DNA from: Sporolactobacillus sp. Y61
GTDB taxonomy: Bacteria > Bacillota > Bacilli > Bacillales > Sporolactobacillaceae
Length of the DNA stretch: 64,000 nt
NCBI RefSeq assembly: GCF_040529185.1
Contig: NZ_CP159510.1
Span: forward strand, 186,001-250,000
Reading direction: 5' to 3'
Below the pieces are notes generated by a model, which was not told the origin of the DNA, searched no databases, and saw nothing but the letters and a program-made list of their open reading frames with translations. The position numbers were made by a program, and so were the translations under genes. Below are positions 29,733-38,082 of this stretch, piece after piece. Within the stretch, counting starts at the first letter, position 1; each line of letters opens with the position of its first letter.

Positions 29733-31046
29733 TCAGATATTCAGGACCCAGAAGAAAATGATAAAGACAAAGAACAGCCCGTAAACGATCGGGTGTACTT
29801 CTTTTCCGCGGCCGGCGGCAATCATCGTGATTGGATAAACAATGAATCCGAGCGCGATACCGTCGGAAATGCTGTACGTCAGCGGCATGCCCAGTACGGT
29901 CAGGAAAGCCGGAACAGCAATTTCAAATTTATCCCACGGAATGCCCTTCAGCGCGGTGGCCATCAGCACGCCGACAATGATCAGCGCCGGGGCAGTGACC
30001 TGCGAGGTGACAACAGCCAGGAGCGGCGAGAACAGCAGGCCGAACAGGAAGAGAATCCCGGTGACGACCGCTGTAAAGCCGGAACGGCCGCCTACTGCAA
30101 TTCCGGTTGATGACTCAACGTAAGCTGAAGTCGGTGAAGTCCCCAGTATAGAACCGGCAAGCATTGATGTCGAGTCGGCAAGCAGGGCCTGCCCGACGCG
30201 CGGCATTTTATTATTTTTAATAAATCCAGCCTGTTCCGCGAGCCCGATCAGTGTCCCTGCTGTATCGAAGAAGGTGACCAGAAGGAAAGTCAGAACAACG
30301 ACAGCGAGCTGAAGCGTATTGATATCACCAATATGGGTAAGGGCAACACCAAAAGTCGGAGCGAGACTCGGTGCGGCCGAAACAATTGCGGAGGGCAGCG
30401 GAACCAGATGGAAAATCATGCCGACAATTGCTGTCAGCACCATACCGATAAAAACCGATCCCGGTACCTTGCGAACCATCAGAATGATCGTTGCGATCAG
30501 TCCGAAAATCGTCAGCCAGGTTGTGCCGACGTTCAGTGGGCCGAAAGCGACAAGTGTTGACTTGTTAGCGACAATCAGTCCGCCTTGTTGAAGTCCGATA
30601 AAAGCAATAAAAAGTCCGATGCCGGCCGCCATCGCCAGCTTCAGGCTCTGTGGGATGGCATCGATGATCAGTTCCCGGATCTTAAAAATGGTAATCAGGA
30701 AGAAAATAACGGCAGCGATAAACACGCCGGCCAGCGCTGTCTGCCAGGGGATTTTCATGCCAATAACAACAGAAAAGGCGAAAAAGGCGTTGACCCCCAT
30801 GCCCGGTGCAATCGCGATCGGATATTTAGCGACAAGCCCCATGATCAGGCAGCCGAGAGCACTCGAAAGAGCCGTTGCTGTGAATACGGCCCCCTTGTCC
30901 AGACCCGCGTTGGCAAGAACAACCGGATTGACGAACAGTATGTAGGCCATGGAAATAAATGTCGTCAGTCCGGCCAGTGATTCACGTCCTGCTGATGTTT
31001 TCAGTTCGGAAAAATGGAAATAACGTGAAAGCCAGTTTTCGTTCAC
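29733..31046 (-). CDS. pbuG: Guanine/hypoxanthine permease (PbuG/AzgA type)
   Basis: 437 residues, about 12 membrane segments. AzgA subfamily of NCS2 nucleobase:proton symporters: N-terminal RYFHFSELKTSAGRESLAGLTTFISMAYILFVNP, GMGVNAFFAFSVV near residue 79, and the ILGTSPTSAYVESSTGIAVGGRSG block near residue 302 are hallmarks. Takes up guanine and hypoxanthine, fitting co-regulation with the pur operon by PurBoxes. RBS AAAGGAGGAT. It has no guanine aptamer, but carries a long structured leader (31073-31208). Confidence 0.9.
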   Translation of the reverse strand: MNENWLSRYFHFSELKTSAGRESLAGLTTFISMAYILFVNPVVLANAGLDKGAVFTATALSSALGCLIMGLVAKYPIAIAPGMGVNAFFAFSVVIGMKIPWQTALAGVFIAAVIFFLITIFKIRELIIDAIPQSLKLAMAAGIGLFIAFIGLQQGGLIVANKSTLVAFGPLNVGTTWLTIFGLIATIILMVRKVPGSVFIGMVLTAIVGMIFHLVPLPSAIVSAAPSLAPTFGVALTHIGDINTLQLAVVVLTFLLVTFFDTAGTLIGLAEQAGFIKNNKMPRVGQALLADSTSMLAGSILGTSPTSAYVESSTGIAVGGRSGFTAVVTGILFLFGLLFSPLLAVVTSQVTAPALIIVGVLMATALKGIPWDKFEIAVPAFLTVLGMPLTYSISDGIALGFIVYPITMIAAGRGKEVHPIVYGLFFVFIIFFWVLNI

Positions 31047-31072
31047 AATGATCCTCCTTTTGCAGCTGTTAG

Positions 31073-31208
31073 CGTCTGTCCTCTTAGAAACAGAAAGAAA
31101 CCGGTACAGGCCGCCCGTTCGATAATATCCGGGAGTTTATGAAAAGCCAATAAGAGCAGAAAAAGGCGGCCGGTACAGGATCTGAATGTCTTTTGAAGAG
31201 GTACAGAC
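31073..31208 (-). ncRNA. Long unidentified leader hairpin upstream of pbuG
   Basis: The pbuG 5' leader folds into a two-part stem: outer GTCTGTCCTCTT (31073-31084) with AAGAGGTACAGAC (31196-31208, one bulged base), inner CCGGTACAGGCCGCC with GGCGGCCGGTACAGG (13 of 15 pairs). The loop is about 40 bases. The guanine aptamer blocks (GTTTCTACC, GACTATG) are absent and I match it to no riboswitch class. Confidence 0.5.
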
Positions 31209-31224
31209 TCTTTTTTGCACGTTC

Positions 31225-31300
31225 ATTATAACAGTGTGCAGGCAGAGGAGTCAATCAAATAACGAACGTTTACAGTCCAGTTCAATTTGAATGTTCGTTC
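31225..31300 (-). promoter_or_regulatory. pbuG promoter with paired PurBoxes
   Basis: Minus strand -35 TTGACT (31249-31254), 18-base spacer, -10 TATAAT (31225-31230). Upstream are inverted PurBox cores CGAAC (31263-31267) and GTTCG (31293-31297), again spanning 35 bases, the same geometry as at purE. Confidence 0.85.
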
Positions 31301-31328
31301 TTTACAGGCCGCTGGCGCACGGCACCGT

Positions 31329-32447
31329 TTACAGATTGGCCCCCTTCTCCGACTGCCATCTGCTGACTTCCGGCTTCTGAACCCTGATTTTCTCTTTATG
31401 TGTCCACTTTTTTGCTGCCTCCTCCGTTTCCCAGGTGTCGTCCATTCCGTGAATCAGCCACTGTCTGGTCTCCGCCTCCCAGATCATCCGGAACACGACC
31501 CCGCGCTGATAGGAGTCATCATACATATGTGAATCCCCTTTTATCCAGTAGACATATTTATAGGAAACAACTGTTTCAATCGATGCATTCCATCTTCCGC
31601 CATACCGGGAGATCTCGATGGAATCAAGATTGACCGTCATACCAAGATAGGAAGATTCAATGGCTTCAAGGTGCGTTCTGATGGTCGCAAACTGGGCCAT
31701 TCTGCTTTGTGATTGCTGCATCCTGAATATTTCCGTCGCCGACGGCAGTTTATCCGGATGATAATCAGCAGTTTCCCATTCGGATACCTCAGCATTAAAC
31801 TGATGAACGGAAGCCATTACCTGCTTCTGAAAAGTCGGATCAGAGCGGACCCACTGCGCCGTATCTGCCTGAACCGTCACTTCATCTCCCCAGAGCGCTA
31901 TCTGTTCTTTTTTGACAAAAAGCCCAAGTTCATTCGTCAGAAATTTCTCAAGCCGGTATTTGCCGGGGAATACCGGACCGAAACGATCCTTTTCTTTCGT
32001 CTGCGGAACCGTATGCCCTTCCAGTTTGAGTGACAACCTGTCCCCTTCCTGCAGCCCGGAAACCATGATCATCTGAGGCTTGATTTTTACTCTGTACGTT
32101 GTAAAAAAGAACAGGAATTTATCGGAAGGGGTTAAAGTCAGGACCGCGTCCGAATCAAAGCTGCCTTCTCTGATCTCCTTTTTTAAGGCGTGCATTGCCT
32201 CTGTAAACACATCTTTCTCCTCTTTCAGATAAAGAAGCAGTCCGCCGGCTGCATTCCTGTCAAATGCCGTCTTTTTGTCCGCGGAGATCATCAGGCCCTG
32301 CAGCTTCTCTGCCTTGTTTTCCCGTATGGCCTGTTCAAACCTTTCGAGTGTACGTTCCGGAGCAGACAGGTGCCATCCGGTGAGAAGAAACAGGACCGCA
32401 GCTATACTGACAAGCGCGCCGGCAATGATCCAATAGTTCCGAAGCAT
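31329..32447 (-). CDS. TcaA-like membrane-anchored protein
   Basis: 372 residues from ATG 32447 (GGGAGGGATTGAT upstream); the frame is open 40 codons further but without an RBS. One N-terminal membrane helix (about residues 7-24) followed by a large extracytoplasmic part. The segment after APERTLERFEQAIRENKAEKLQGL resembles the TcaA second domain, and the C-terminal part, with SYKYVYWIKGD...RGVVFRMIWEAE, has an NTF2-like look. TcaA proteins of Firmicutes act in envelope stress and glycopeptide response. No N-terminal zinc ribbon is present, unlike S. aureus TcaA. Divergent to the lipoprotein gene at 32624. Confidence 0.6.
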   Translation of the reverse strand: MLRNYWIIAGALVSIAAVLFLLTGWHLSAPERTLERFEQAIRENKAEKLQGLMISADKKTAFDRNAAGGLLLYLKEEKDVFTEAMHALKKEIREGSFDSDAVLTLTPSDKFLFFFTTYRVKIKPQMIMVSGLQEGDRLSLKLEGHTVPQTKEKDRFGPVFPGKYRLEKFLTNELGLFVKKEQIALWGDEVTVQADTAQWVRSDPTFQKQVMASVHQFNAEVSEWETADYHPDKLPSATEIFRMQQSQSRMAQFATIRTHLEAIESSYLGMTVNLDSIEISRYGGRWNASIETVVSYKYVYWIKGDSHMYDDSYQRGVVFRMIWEAETRQWLIHGMDDTWETEEAAKKWTHKEKIRVQKPEVSRWQSEKGANL

Positions 32448-32623
32448 ATCAATCCCTCCCTTCAGGCATTCTATGCCGGGAACGTTTGTCCGCGGCATCG
32501 CCGTTTCATTTTTACTCAGATAAATCCCGTATATTTCTCCGGCGGGAAAAAGGACAAACCGGTTCATTCTATTTCATTTTCCCGACGCATAGAACCCCTT
32601 GTAGAAGTTTTATAAGGTTATTG

Positions 32624-33700
32624 ATGAAACGGAATTGGAGGTTGATCGCCATTAAGAACAGAGTCAGCTTATTGATTTTCAGTCTTGTCCTCGTACTCTT
32701 TGTCGCCGGATGCGGTAAGGATGAAAATGGAAAGGGAAGCTCCGATGTTGCGTCCGTCAAAGTTAAAAACGGACTGTATATCACACATGAAGGCCAGGAA
32801 AACACAAAAGAAAGTGCCCTTCTTGCACTCAATCTCACCGTCACCAACCACATGGGCGAAACACTGGAACTTTACCCCGGGGATTTTACACTGTTTGATT
32901 CCGATGAGACGAAAGTACCGGCTGAGGAGACGATTTATGACGATTCAGGCAAATTCAAAGTGATGGACAGCGCCGATCTTCCAGACGGGAAGTCCGCCTC
33001 GGGATACATTGCATTCAGAATTGATAAAAGCAAGTCCTATGAACTGCACTATCAGCCCTCTGTTTTCGATCCGGATAAAAAAGCCGAACCTGTTATTGTC
33101 AAAATCAGCGGCAAGGATTATAAAGATCAGCAAAAGGATATCCTCGATGCCGCCAGTGCCTACCTGAATGTCGTTTTCTTCGGAAAACAGGAGACAAACT
33201 ACGCAAAGCTTGTCGCAAATGATGCGAAAAAAGAGGAGGAACAGATCAGGGACCTGTTTACGGAAAATGCAGATTTTGGTGAAGACATCTCACCATCAGA
33301 AACAGAGGCAGCCTGGCAGGCGTTTAAAAAAACAAACGGTGAAAAAGGGAAAATTGACTTGAATGTGCAGACGGCTTTCGCCGAAACGGCTGAGGTCGAA
33401 GTGACACCCACCGTGCTGAATTTTAATGATATGTACGATGCGGTTCAGGATCTCCGGGATCAGTTTATCGATGACAACCGGGGGAAATACCCGGATTATA
33501 ATACGGCCCAAAAGGCATGGAATAAGTATCTGATCAAACATATCGCCGATGTTTTCAATAACTCCGATGTGAAAGAATCAGACGAAAGCTACCCGATCAA
33601 ACTGATTAAGGATGGAACCAGGTGGCGTATAGATTCCGAAAAACGAACGGAAAACTACGAATTCGAATCTCTCTCTGAAGTGATGACAGGGGGGTATTAA
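32624..33700 (+). CDS. Lipoprotein with DUF4352-like and DUF5105-like domains
   Basis: 358 residues from ATG 32624. Signal peptide with lipobox LFVAGC (Cys near residue 27). Residues 35-140 form a beta-rich DUF4352-like domain (SALLALNLTVTNHMGETLELYPGDFTLFD); the remainder, with QKDILDAASAYLNVVFFG and a helical C-terminus ending IKDGTRWRID, fits DUF5105. A GGAGG lies inside the codons right after the ATG, so a start slightly downstream (TTG 32642 or a rare ATT) cannot be excluded; the shorter form would still carry a signal peptide. Function unknown; envelope-located. Followed by a terminator. Confidence 0.7.
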   Translation: MKRNWRLIAIKNRVSLLIFSLVLVLFVAGCGKDENGKGSSDVASVKVKNGLYITHEGQENTKESALLALNLTVTNHMGETLELYPGDFTLFDSDETKVPAEETIYDDSGKFKVMDSADLPDGKSASGYIAFRIDKSKSYELHYQPSVFDPDKKAEPVIVKISGKDYKDQQKDILDAASAYLNVVFFGKQETNYAKLVANDAKKEEEQIRDLFTENADFGEDISPSETEAAWQAFKKTNGEKGKIDLNVQTAFAETAEVEVTPTVLNFNDMYDAVQDLRDQFIDDNRGKYPDYNTAQKAWNKYLIKHIADVFNNSDVKESDESYPIKLIKDGTRWRIDSEKRTENYEFESLSEVMTGGY

Positions 33701-33753
33701 TGGGGAACGACCGGCTGCGGTTTTTATTGATTTTCACACTCAGACTTTCTTGA

Positions 33754-33785
33754 TCAGGATGACAGCATCCTGATTTCTTTTTTTA
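33754..33785 (+). terminator. Terminator after the lipoprotein gene
   Basis: TCAGGATG-ACAG-CATCCTGA stem followed by TTTCTTTTTTT, 54 bases after the stop at 33700. Confidence 0.85.
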
Positions 33786-33966
33786 ATTTATGTCTGAATT
33801 ATCCCATAGAAAAGTGCATCATTAAGCCCCCGTTAACCGGAGTTGCCTTTTTCAGTTCAAGACAGGGTTCAGAAAAACTAATCCTCCGACGCACCTCGGA
33901 CTTGCCCGCCGGGAAGCCTTTTTTCATTAGATGACATGCAAAAGTGAGGGCATAGAGCGTAAAATT

Positions 33967-34445
33967 TCACTTCAATTCAAACCTGGCGGCGAAAACTCCG
34001 TCGGACATTTCTCTGATCACCCGGTACTTTCCCGTGTCAGCGGATATTTGAGGGTTTTTTCTGAAAGGCTGATGTCTTCCTCTGCCATTTGACCCGGTTT
34101 CAGTAGCCTGGCTATCTCTATAAATGCCACATCGTCACGGAAAGGGATCTGAAACCACGTCCCCTCCTGATATTTTTCGATCTGATAACTCAGACCGTAA
34201 CTGAGCGTCTTTCCGGTTCGGTTTACAAGGGTCACGGTAATCCTCTCTGTATGGACAGGATAGGTGCTTCTCCCCGTTTTCATGATGATATTCGGATTCT
34301 TATTCATCTGATCCTCAGAAAATCTCGATTTTGCAAGCGGCATCTCACGGGTGTCTGAACCCCGACTGAAATCAGAGTTGCAGCCGGCTACAAGATTCAG
34401 TGACAACGATACAAATACAAGCCACCGTATTTTTCTTCTGAACAT
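33967..34445 (-). pseudogene. Small Ig-fold lipoprotein, C-terminal frameshift
   Basis: The uninterrupted frame (34445-34017) gives 142 residues: signal peptide, lipobox LVAGC, then a beta-rich Ig-like domain (ITVTLVNRTGKTLSYGLSYQIEKYQEGTWFQIPF). It ends YPLTRESTG, but shifting frame at about 34030-34037 reads GKYRVIREMSDGVFAARFELK and stops at 33967, the normal end of this domain family. Restoring one C (ACACGGG to ACACCGGG) yields YPLTPGKYRVIRE. Hence a 1-base deletion or sequence error. The shortened form lacks the last beta strand. Function unknown; secreted and lipid-anchored. Confidence 0.7.
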
Positions 34446-34749
34446 GTCCTGGCCTCTTTTCGAATGACATCTGTGACAGAAACATCAGGTAAAAACAGAA
34501 CCGAAACTGGATAAATGGCGTTTTGACCAGCAGGAGAACGGCTTATGGGGCAGGATCATGTCCACGTTTTACAGGCTGCCTGTCCGCTTCTCCCACTGTT
34601 ATTATTCATTATATTCAGGAGGTGAGTCAATTGACATGCAAACTCCAGATGGTGATGCGGGCTGTTAACGTACCGGGGCAAAGAATAAAAGGGGCAGGAA
34701 TCAATAACCGGCTCATCGCTCAGATTATTTTCTTCCTGCCCCTGACCAT
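34446..34749. other. Intergenic, 304 bp
   Basis: No convincing gene. It holds the TetR/ABC operon terminator at its right end (34685-34745) and the promoter region of the frameshifted lipoprotein at its left end. A short open frame on the plus strand lacks any family pattern. Confidence 0.6.
34685..34745 (-). terminator. Terminator of the ABC-TetR operon
   Basis: Minus strand GGGGCAGGAA...TTCCTGCCCC with a 30-base internal segment, followed by TTTTATTC, directly after the TetR stop. Confidence 0.7.
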
Positions 34750-35373
34750 TCATTTTAGATCTTCATCATTCTTCACCAGTCCGTGCAGGCTCATCGTCAG
34801 CATGGCCAGCAGCTTATCGACATACGGCATGATCTCTTCAAAAGTAGCTCCCGGATGAGTTTTAAAATAGCCCAAAGTTTCTTTTGCATAATATTCGTAA
34901 TGAGATACAAGCACGGCTTTTAATACCTCTCTGTCGACACCTTCTTTGAGGTCAAGCCGGTCAATGGTCTGCTCAACAAACGCCGGCGTGGTATCCATCA
35001 GTTCTCTGAACAACTTTTTCATTTTCTCTGACAGGGTCTTCGGGGGCCTGATCAGTGCACTCAGAATGAACCGGTAAATATCCGGATAGGTTTTGTAAAA
35101 GCGGAATTCCGTCTCACAGATCTGCTTAATATCCGCAATGACGTGCTTCGTCAGATGCCAGTTTTCATAATCCAGTTCCTTCAGCGTGAATTTAAGCGCG
35201 TAATCCACACTGGCCTCAAAGAGCTTCTCCTTAGACTCAAAGTAATGAAAAATCAGTCCTTTGGAAACGCCGGCTGACCTGGCCATCTGATTGGTTGAAG
35301 CCTGATCGAAACCTTTAACAGCAAACTCATGAACAGCAGCCATTAAAATCGCTTTTTCTTTTGATTCATCCAT
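34750..35373 (-). CDS. TetR family transcriptional regulator
   Basis: 207 residues. N-terminal HTH (ILMAAVHEFAVKGFDQASTNQMARSAGVSKGLIFHYFESKEKLF) is a full TetR domain, and the C-terminal ligand domain is helical. It is the third gene of the operon ATPase-permease-TetR and starts directly after the permease stop. The tandem palindromes at 37102-37150 over the operon promoter are its probable operators, so it likely represses its own operon and responds to the exporter's substrate. Confidence 0.88.
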   Translation of the reverse strand: MDESKEKAILMAAVHEFAVKGFDQASTNQMARSAGVSKGLIFHYFESKEKLFEASVDYALKFTLKELDYENWHLTKHVIADIKQICETEFRFYKTYPDIYRFILSALIRPPKTLSEKMKKLFRELMDTTPAFVEQTIDRLDLKEGVDREVLKAVLVSHYEYYAKETLGYFKTHPGATFEEIMPYVDKLLAMLTMSLHGLVKNDEDLK

Positions 35374-36177
35374 TTAGGCCTTCAAATCCTTCCTCCTGTA
35401 AATCCAGTATGTCGCAAGAAAGCAGACGGCAAGCACAATCAGATCGGTAATCACATATTTCCATTCAATGCCGTGATTGAATACATTACTCGGAAGCGCG
35501 GTGTCCACCGGCGAGAAATAGACGAGGAACTCATAGTCAGCCTGGAGCCTGCCGACAATTCCGAGAATATAGGTTAAAAATACCAGCGCCAGCGAAATCG
35601 ATGTCGTCGACTTACTCGATGCAAGCAGTGAAGAAATCAGGATGCCCACGCTGAGAAAAGTCAGACCCATCACTTCCCCGGCAAACAGCAGAACGGAAAA
35701 ATCCTTAAACACTTCCGATGCCGAAGCACCTTCCTCAAGGAACAGCAGGCAGATCAGAAAAGAGGCGACGACCGTGATCACCCAGTATAATGTATAAACA
35801 AGCACGTTCGCCAGAATTTTCGATGAGACAATAGACGCCCGGGATATCGGCTGCGCATACAGATAACCGATCGTTCCGTCCGATTCTTCCCTTGCCAGTG
35901 CGTTCGTACCCAGCATCGCGGCAAAAATAGCTGAAGCGATCAGGATATACTGAAAATAGTAACCGAAAAAGCCTTCCGCTGTCCCCAGAACCGCCATATC
36001 AGACAAATTGAAAGCTTCCAGCATCTCTTTCGGGAAAGCGCTCATATCAAATGAGGCCATGCTGTCACGCATCGAAGGAAAAAGTGCCATCATACCGAAG
36101 ATCAGCGCAACAACCACAATCACCCAGATCAACAGACTTTTGATATGTGTTTTACTTTCGAGTCTGAAAAGTGTCAT
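35374..36177 (-). CDS. ABC-2 type transporter permease
   Basis: 267 residues, about six membrane segments with a large extracytoplasmic loop after the first (residues 35-60). MTLFRLESKTHIKSLLIW at the N-terminus and REESDGTIGYLYAQPISRASIVSSK match ABC-2 exporters. Overlaps the ATPase gene by 4 bases and abuts the TetR gene. Substrate unknown; TetR control suggests a drug, lipid or toxic compound. Confidence 0.85.
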   Translation of the reverse strand: MTLFRLESKTHIKSLLIWVIVVVALIFGMMALFPSMRDSMASFDMSAFPKEMLEAFNLSDMAVLGTAEGFFGYYFQYILIASAIFAAMLGTNALAREESDGTIGYLYAQPISRASIVSSKILANVLVYTLYWVITVVASFLICLLFLEEGASASEVFKDFSVLLFAGEVMGLTFLSVGILISSLLASSKSTTSISLALVFLTYILGIVGRLQADYEFLVYFSPVDTALPSNVFNHGIEWKYVITDLIVLAVCFLATYWIYRRKDLKA

Positions 36178-37076
36178 ACACGTTCCGCCTCCTGATTTTC
36201 ATACATAGACATAAATTGTTCCTCGAGATCGCGGTTGGTTACCGTCACATCATCGAGATTGACGGACAGCGCTGCCAGTGTGGCAAAAAGCCGGTCCAGC
36301 CCTTTCTCATAAATAAAATGCGCTTCGTGTCCCTCTTTTTTAATCAGTTCAGCTCCGATCGCTTTCATCTCATCCACAGGCAGACGGTCCCCTTTCAGAG
36401 TAATGATCTTGATCTTCTTATTCATTTGTGTCAGGTCTTCAACCCCGATCAGATGTCCCGCCTTGATAAAAGCAATTTTGGTGCAATAATCCTCAACTTC
36501 TTTCAGGTTGTGGCTGGACAGAAAGACCGTCACACCTGCTTTCTGCTTTTCCTTCAGGAGTCGAAACAGTCTGGAATGGATCAGCGGATCAAGTCCATTC
36601 GTCGGTTCGTCCAGGATCAGCAATTCGGGATGATGAATCAGGGCACAGATCACAGCCACCTTCTTCTTATTGCCAAGCGAAAGTTCGCCGAATTTTTTAT
36701 TCAGATCAACCTGAAACAGATCGCAGTAACGGTCGAGTTCCTGCCGGTCCTCTGCCAGGTGGTGGAAGTCGAGCGTATAGCGGATCAGGTCGTGCACCCT
36801 GAGCTGCGGATAAAATCGTACATCACTTGGTGCATAGCCAATCCGTTTTTTAACCAGACGGTTTGCGGCCGGCATCGGCTGCCCGAATACCCTGACACTG
36901 CCTTCACTTGTCTTGATGAAATTGAGGATCATGTTCATCGTTGTCGACTTCCCGGCACCATTTGGTCCGATAAATCCGAAAAATTCACCCTCATGAACCT
37001 GAAAGGATACATTTTTAACGGCAGCAAATTTTCCAAAATACTTACTGATATGATTCAGTTCAATGACCGATTTCAT
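36174..37076 (-). CDS. ABC transporter ATP-binding protein
   Basis: 300 residues from ATG 37076 (AAGGGGTG upstream); 37 further codons upstream cross the operator region and are rejected. Walker A GPNGAGKST near residue 37, LSLGNKKKVAVICAL signature, Walker B LLILDEPTNGLDP, and SSHNLKEVEDYC are intact. CcmA/drug-exporter type, partner of the ABC-2 permease that follows. Confidence 0.9.
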   Translation of the reverse strand: MKSVIELNHISKYFGKFAAVKNVSFQVHEGEFFGFIGPNGAGKSTTMNMILNFIKTSEGSVRVFGQPMPAANRLVKKRIGYAPSDVRFYPQLRVHDLIRYTLDFHHLAEDRQELDRYCDLFQVDLNKKFGELSLGNKKKVAVICALIHHPELLILDEPTNGLDPLIHSRLFRLLKEKQKAGVTVFLSSHNLKEVEDYCTKIAFIKAGHLIGVEDLTQMNKKIKIITLKGDRLPVDEMKAIGAELIKKEGHEAHFIYEKGLDRLFATLAALSVNLDDVTVTNRDLEEQFMSMYENQEAERV

Positions 37077-37101
37077 GATAACACCCCTTGTTGGAACGTG
37101 A

Positions 37102-37150
37102 TTGACCACCTGGTCAAGACCAATATAGCATCTATTGACCGGGTGGTCAA
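37102..37150 (-). promoter_or_regulatory. ABC operon promoter with tandem TetR-type operators
   Basis: Two 16-bp palindromes, TTGACCACCTGGTCAA (37102-37117) and TTGACCGGGTGGTCAA (37135-37150), centres 33 bp apart (about three helical turns). On the minus strand the distal one supplies the -35 TTGACC (37145-37150); with a 17-base spacer the -10 is TATATT (37122-37127), and the other palindrome lies at the start site. Confidence 0.85.
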
Positions 37151-37257
37151 CACAGGATGAAATAAATTCTTTGTCAGATCTTTTCACAAACCAGCCATAA
37201 CAATTTTCAGGAAGTGATATACTTTTTTACTAAAAGCAGACACTGGAGGCAAAAAAA

Positions 37258-37701
37258 ATGGCCTATTCTTCAGTAACAGAACTTATCCTGGAAGCAAAAG
37301 AAAAGAAACATCTGAGCTTCGCGCAGATTGCGGAAACGGCCGGCTGTTCGGAGGTCTTTTGCACTGCCGCTATTTACGGTCAGCAAACGCTGAACCCCGA
37401 GCAGGCAAAAGCGGTTACCGATCTGCTGGATCTGCCGGAAGAAGCTGAGCGGGATTTAAAGTCCATACCTTATCGTGGCATGAATTTTTCTTCCCCTCCG
37501 ACCGACCCGACCATTTACCGGCTGTATGAAATTGTTCTCGTTTATGGTGATGCCATCAAAGCGCTGATTCACGAAAAGTTTGGTGACGGAATCATGAGCG
37601 CCATTGATTTCAAAATGGATCTGGACAAAAAAGAAGATCCGCATGGCGACCGCGTGGTGATTACGTTAAATGGTAAATTCCTGAAGTATAAAACATTCTG
37701 A
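37258..37701 (+). CDS. cynS: Cyanate hydratase (cyanase)
   Basis: 147 residues. Converts cyanate and bicarbonate to CO2 and carbamate (ammonia). An N-terminal HTH-like dimerisation domain is followed by the cyanase core; the catalytic Arg and Glu lie in YRLYEIVLVYGD and the Ser in DGIMSAIDFK. The usual length is about 150. Stands alone; no carbonic anhydrase (cynT) or transporter (cynX) is adjacent. Confidence 0.93.
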   Translation: MAYSSVTELILEAKEKKHLSFAQIAETAGCSEVFCTAAIYGQQTLNPEQAKAVTDLLDLPEEAERDLKSIPYRGMNFSSPPTDPTIYRLYEIVLVYGDAIKALIHEKFGDGIMSAIDFKMDLDKKEDPHGDRVVITLNGKFLKYKTF

Positions 37702-37711
37702 TTGTCCCCCA

Positions 37712-37741
37712 TTCATATTCCTCTGATCAGGCGGCATACTA
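37712..37741 (+). promoter_or_regulatory. Sigma-G-like forespore promoter of tlp
   Basis: TTCATA (37712-37717), 17-base spacer, CATACTA (37735-37741) matches the sigma-G -10 consensus CATWMTA and a plausible -35. It sits 27 bases before the tlp start. Confidence 0.6.
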
Positions 37742-37767
37742 ATCCTGACTGAAAGGAGGCAATATCA

Positions 37768-37998
37768 ATGGCAAAACCGGATGATCGTTCGGATAATATG
37801 GAAAAGATCGAAAAAAACATCGGCCATACATTGAAAAACATGGATGAAGCGGATGATTACCTGAAGGCGCACGGCTCACAGATGAGTGAAGCAGAAAAGC
37901 GGCAGATCATGGAGAAAAATGAACGCCGCGAACAAAGTATCGAAGGTTTACGTGAAGAAATCAGGGATGAAGCTGCCTACAGCAAGACAGGCAAATAA
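37768..37998 (+). CDS. tlp: Small acid-soluble spore protein Tlp
   Basis: 76 residues, highly charged, no cysteine. AKPDDRSDNMEKIEKNIGHTLKNMDEADDYLKAHGSQMS is the Tlp pattern, a forespore-made spore core protein. Strong evidence that the host sporulates. RBS AAAGGAGGC. A sigma-G-type promoter precedes it and a terminator follows. Confidence 0.92.
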   Translation: MAKPDDRSDNMEKIEKNIGHTLKNMDEADDYLKAHGSQMSEAEKRQIMEKNERREQSIEGLREEIRDEAAYSKTGK

Positions 37999-38003
37999 GA
38001 ATG

Positions 38004-38034
38004 TAGCGTCGCCATGAAGGCGGCGCTATTTTAC
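38004..38034 (+). terminator. Terminator of tlp
   Basis: TAGCGTCGCC-ATGAA-GGCGGCGCTA stem followed by TTTTA, just after the tlp stop. Confidence 0.85.
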
Positions 38035-38082
38035 ATCCATCGGTCGGGCGGAGTTATGAAAAAAAATCCGGATCTTCAGAAG

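Noticed and set aside
31329..34445. Complete vancomycin/teicoplanin resistance cluster
   Set aside because: Only a TcaA-like protein is present; no two-component system or ligase genes nearby.
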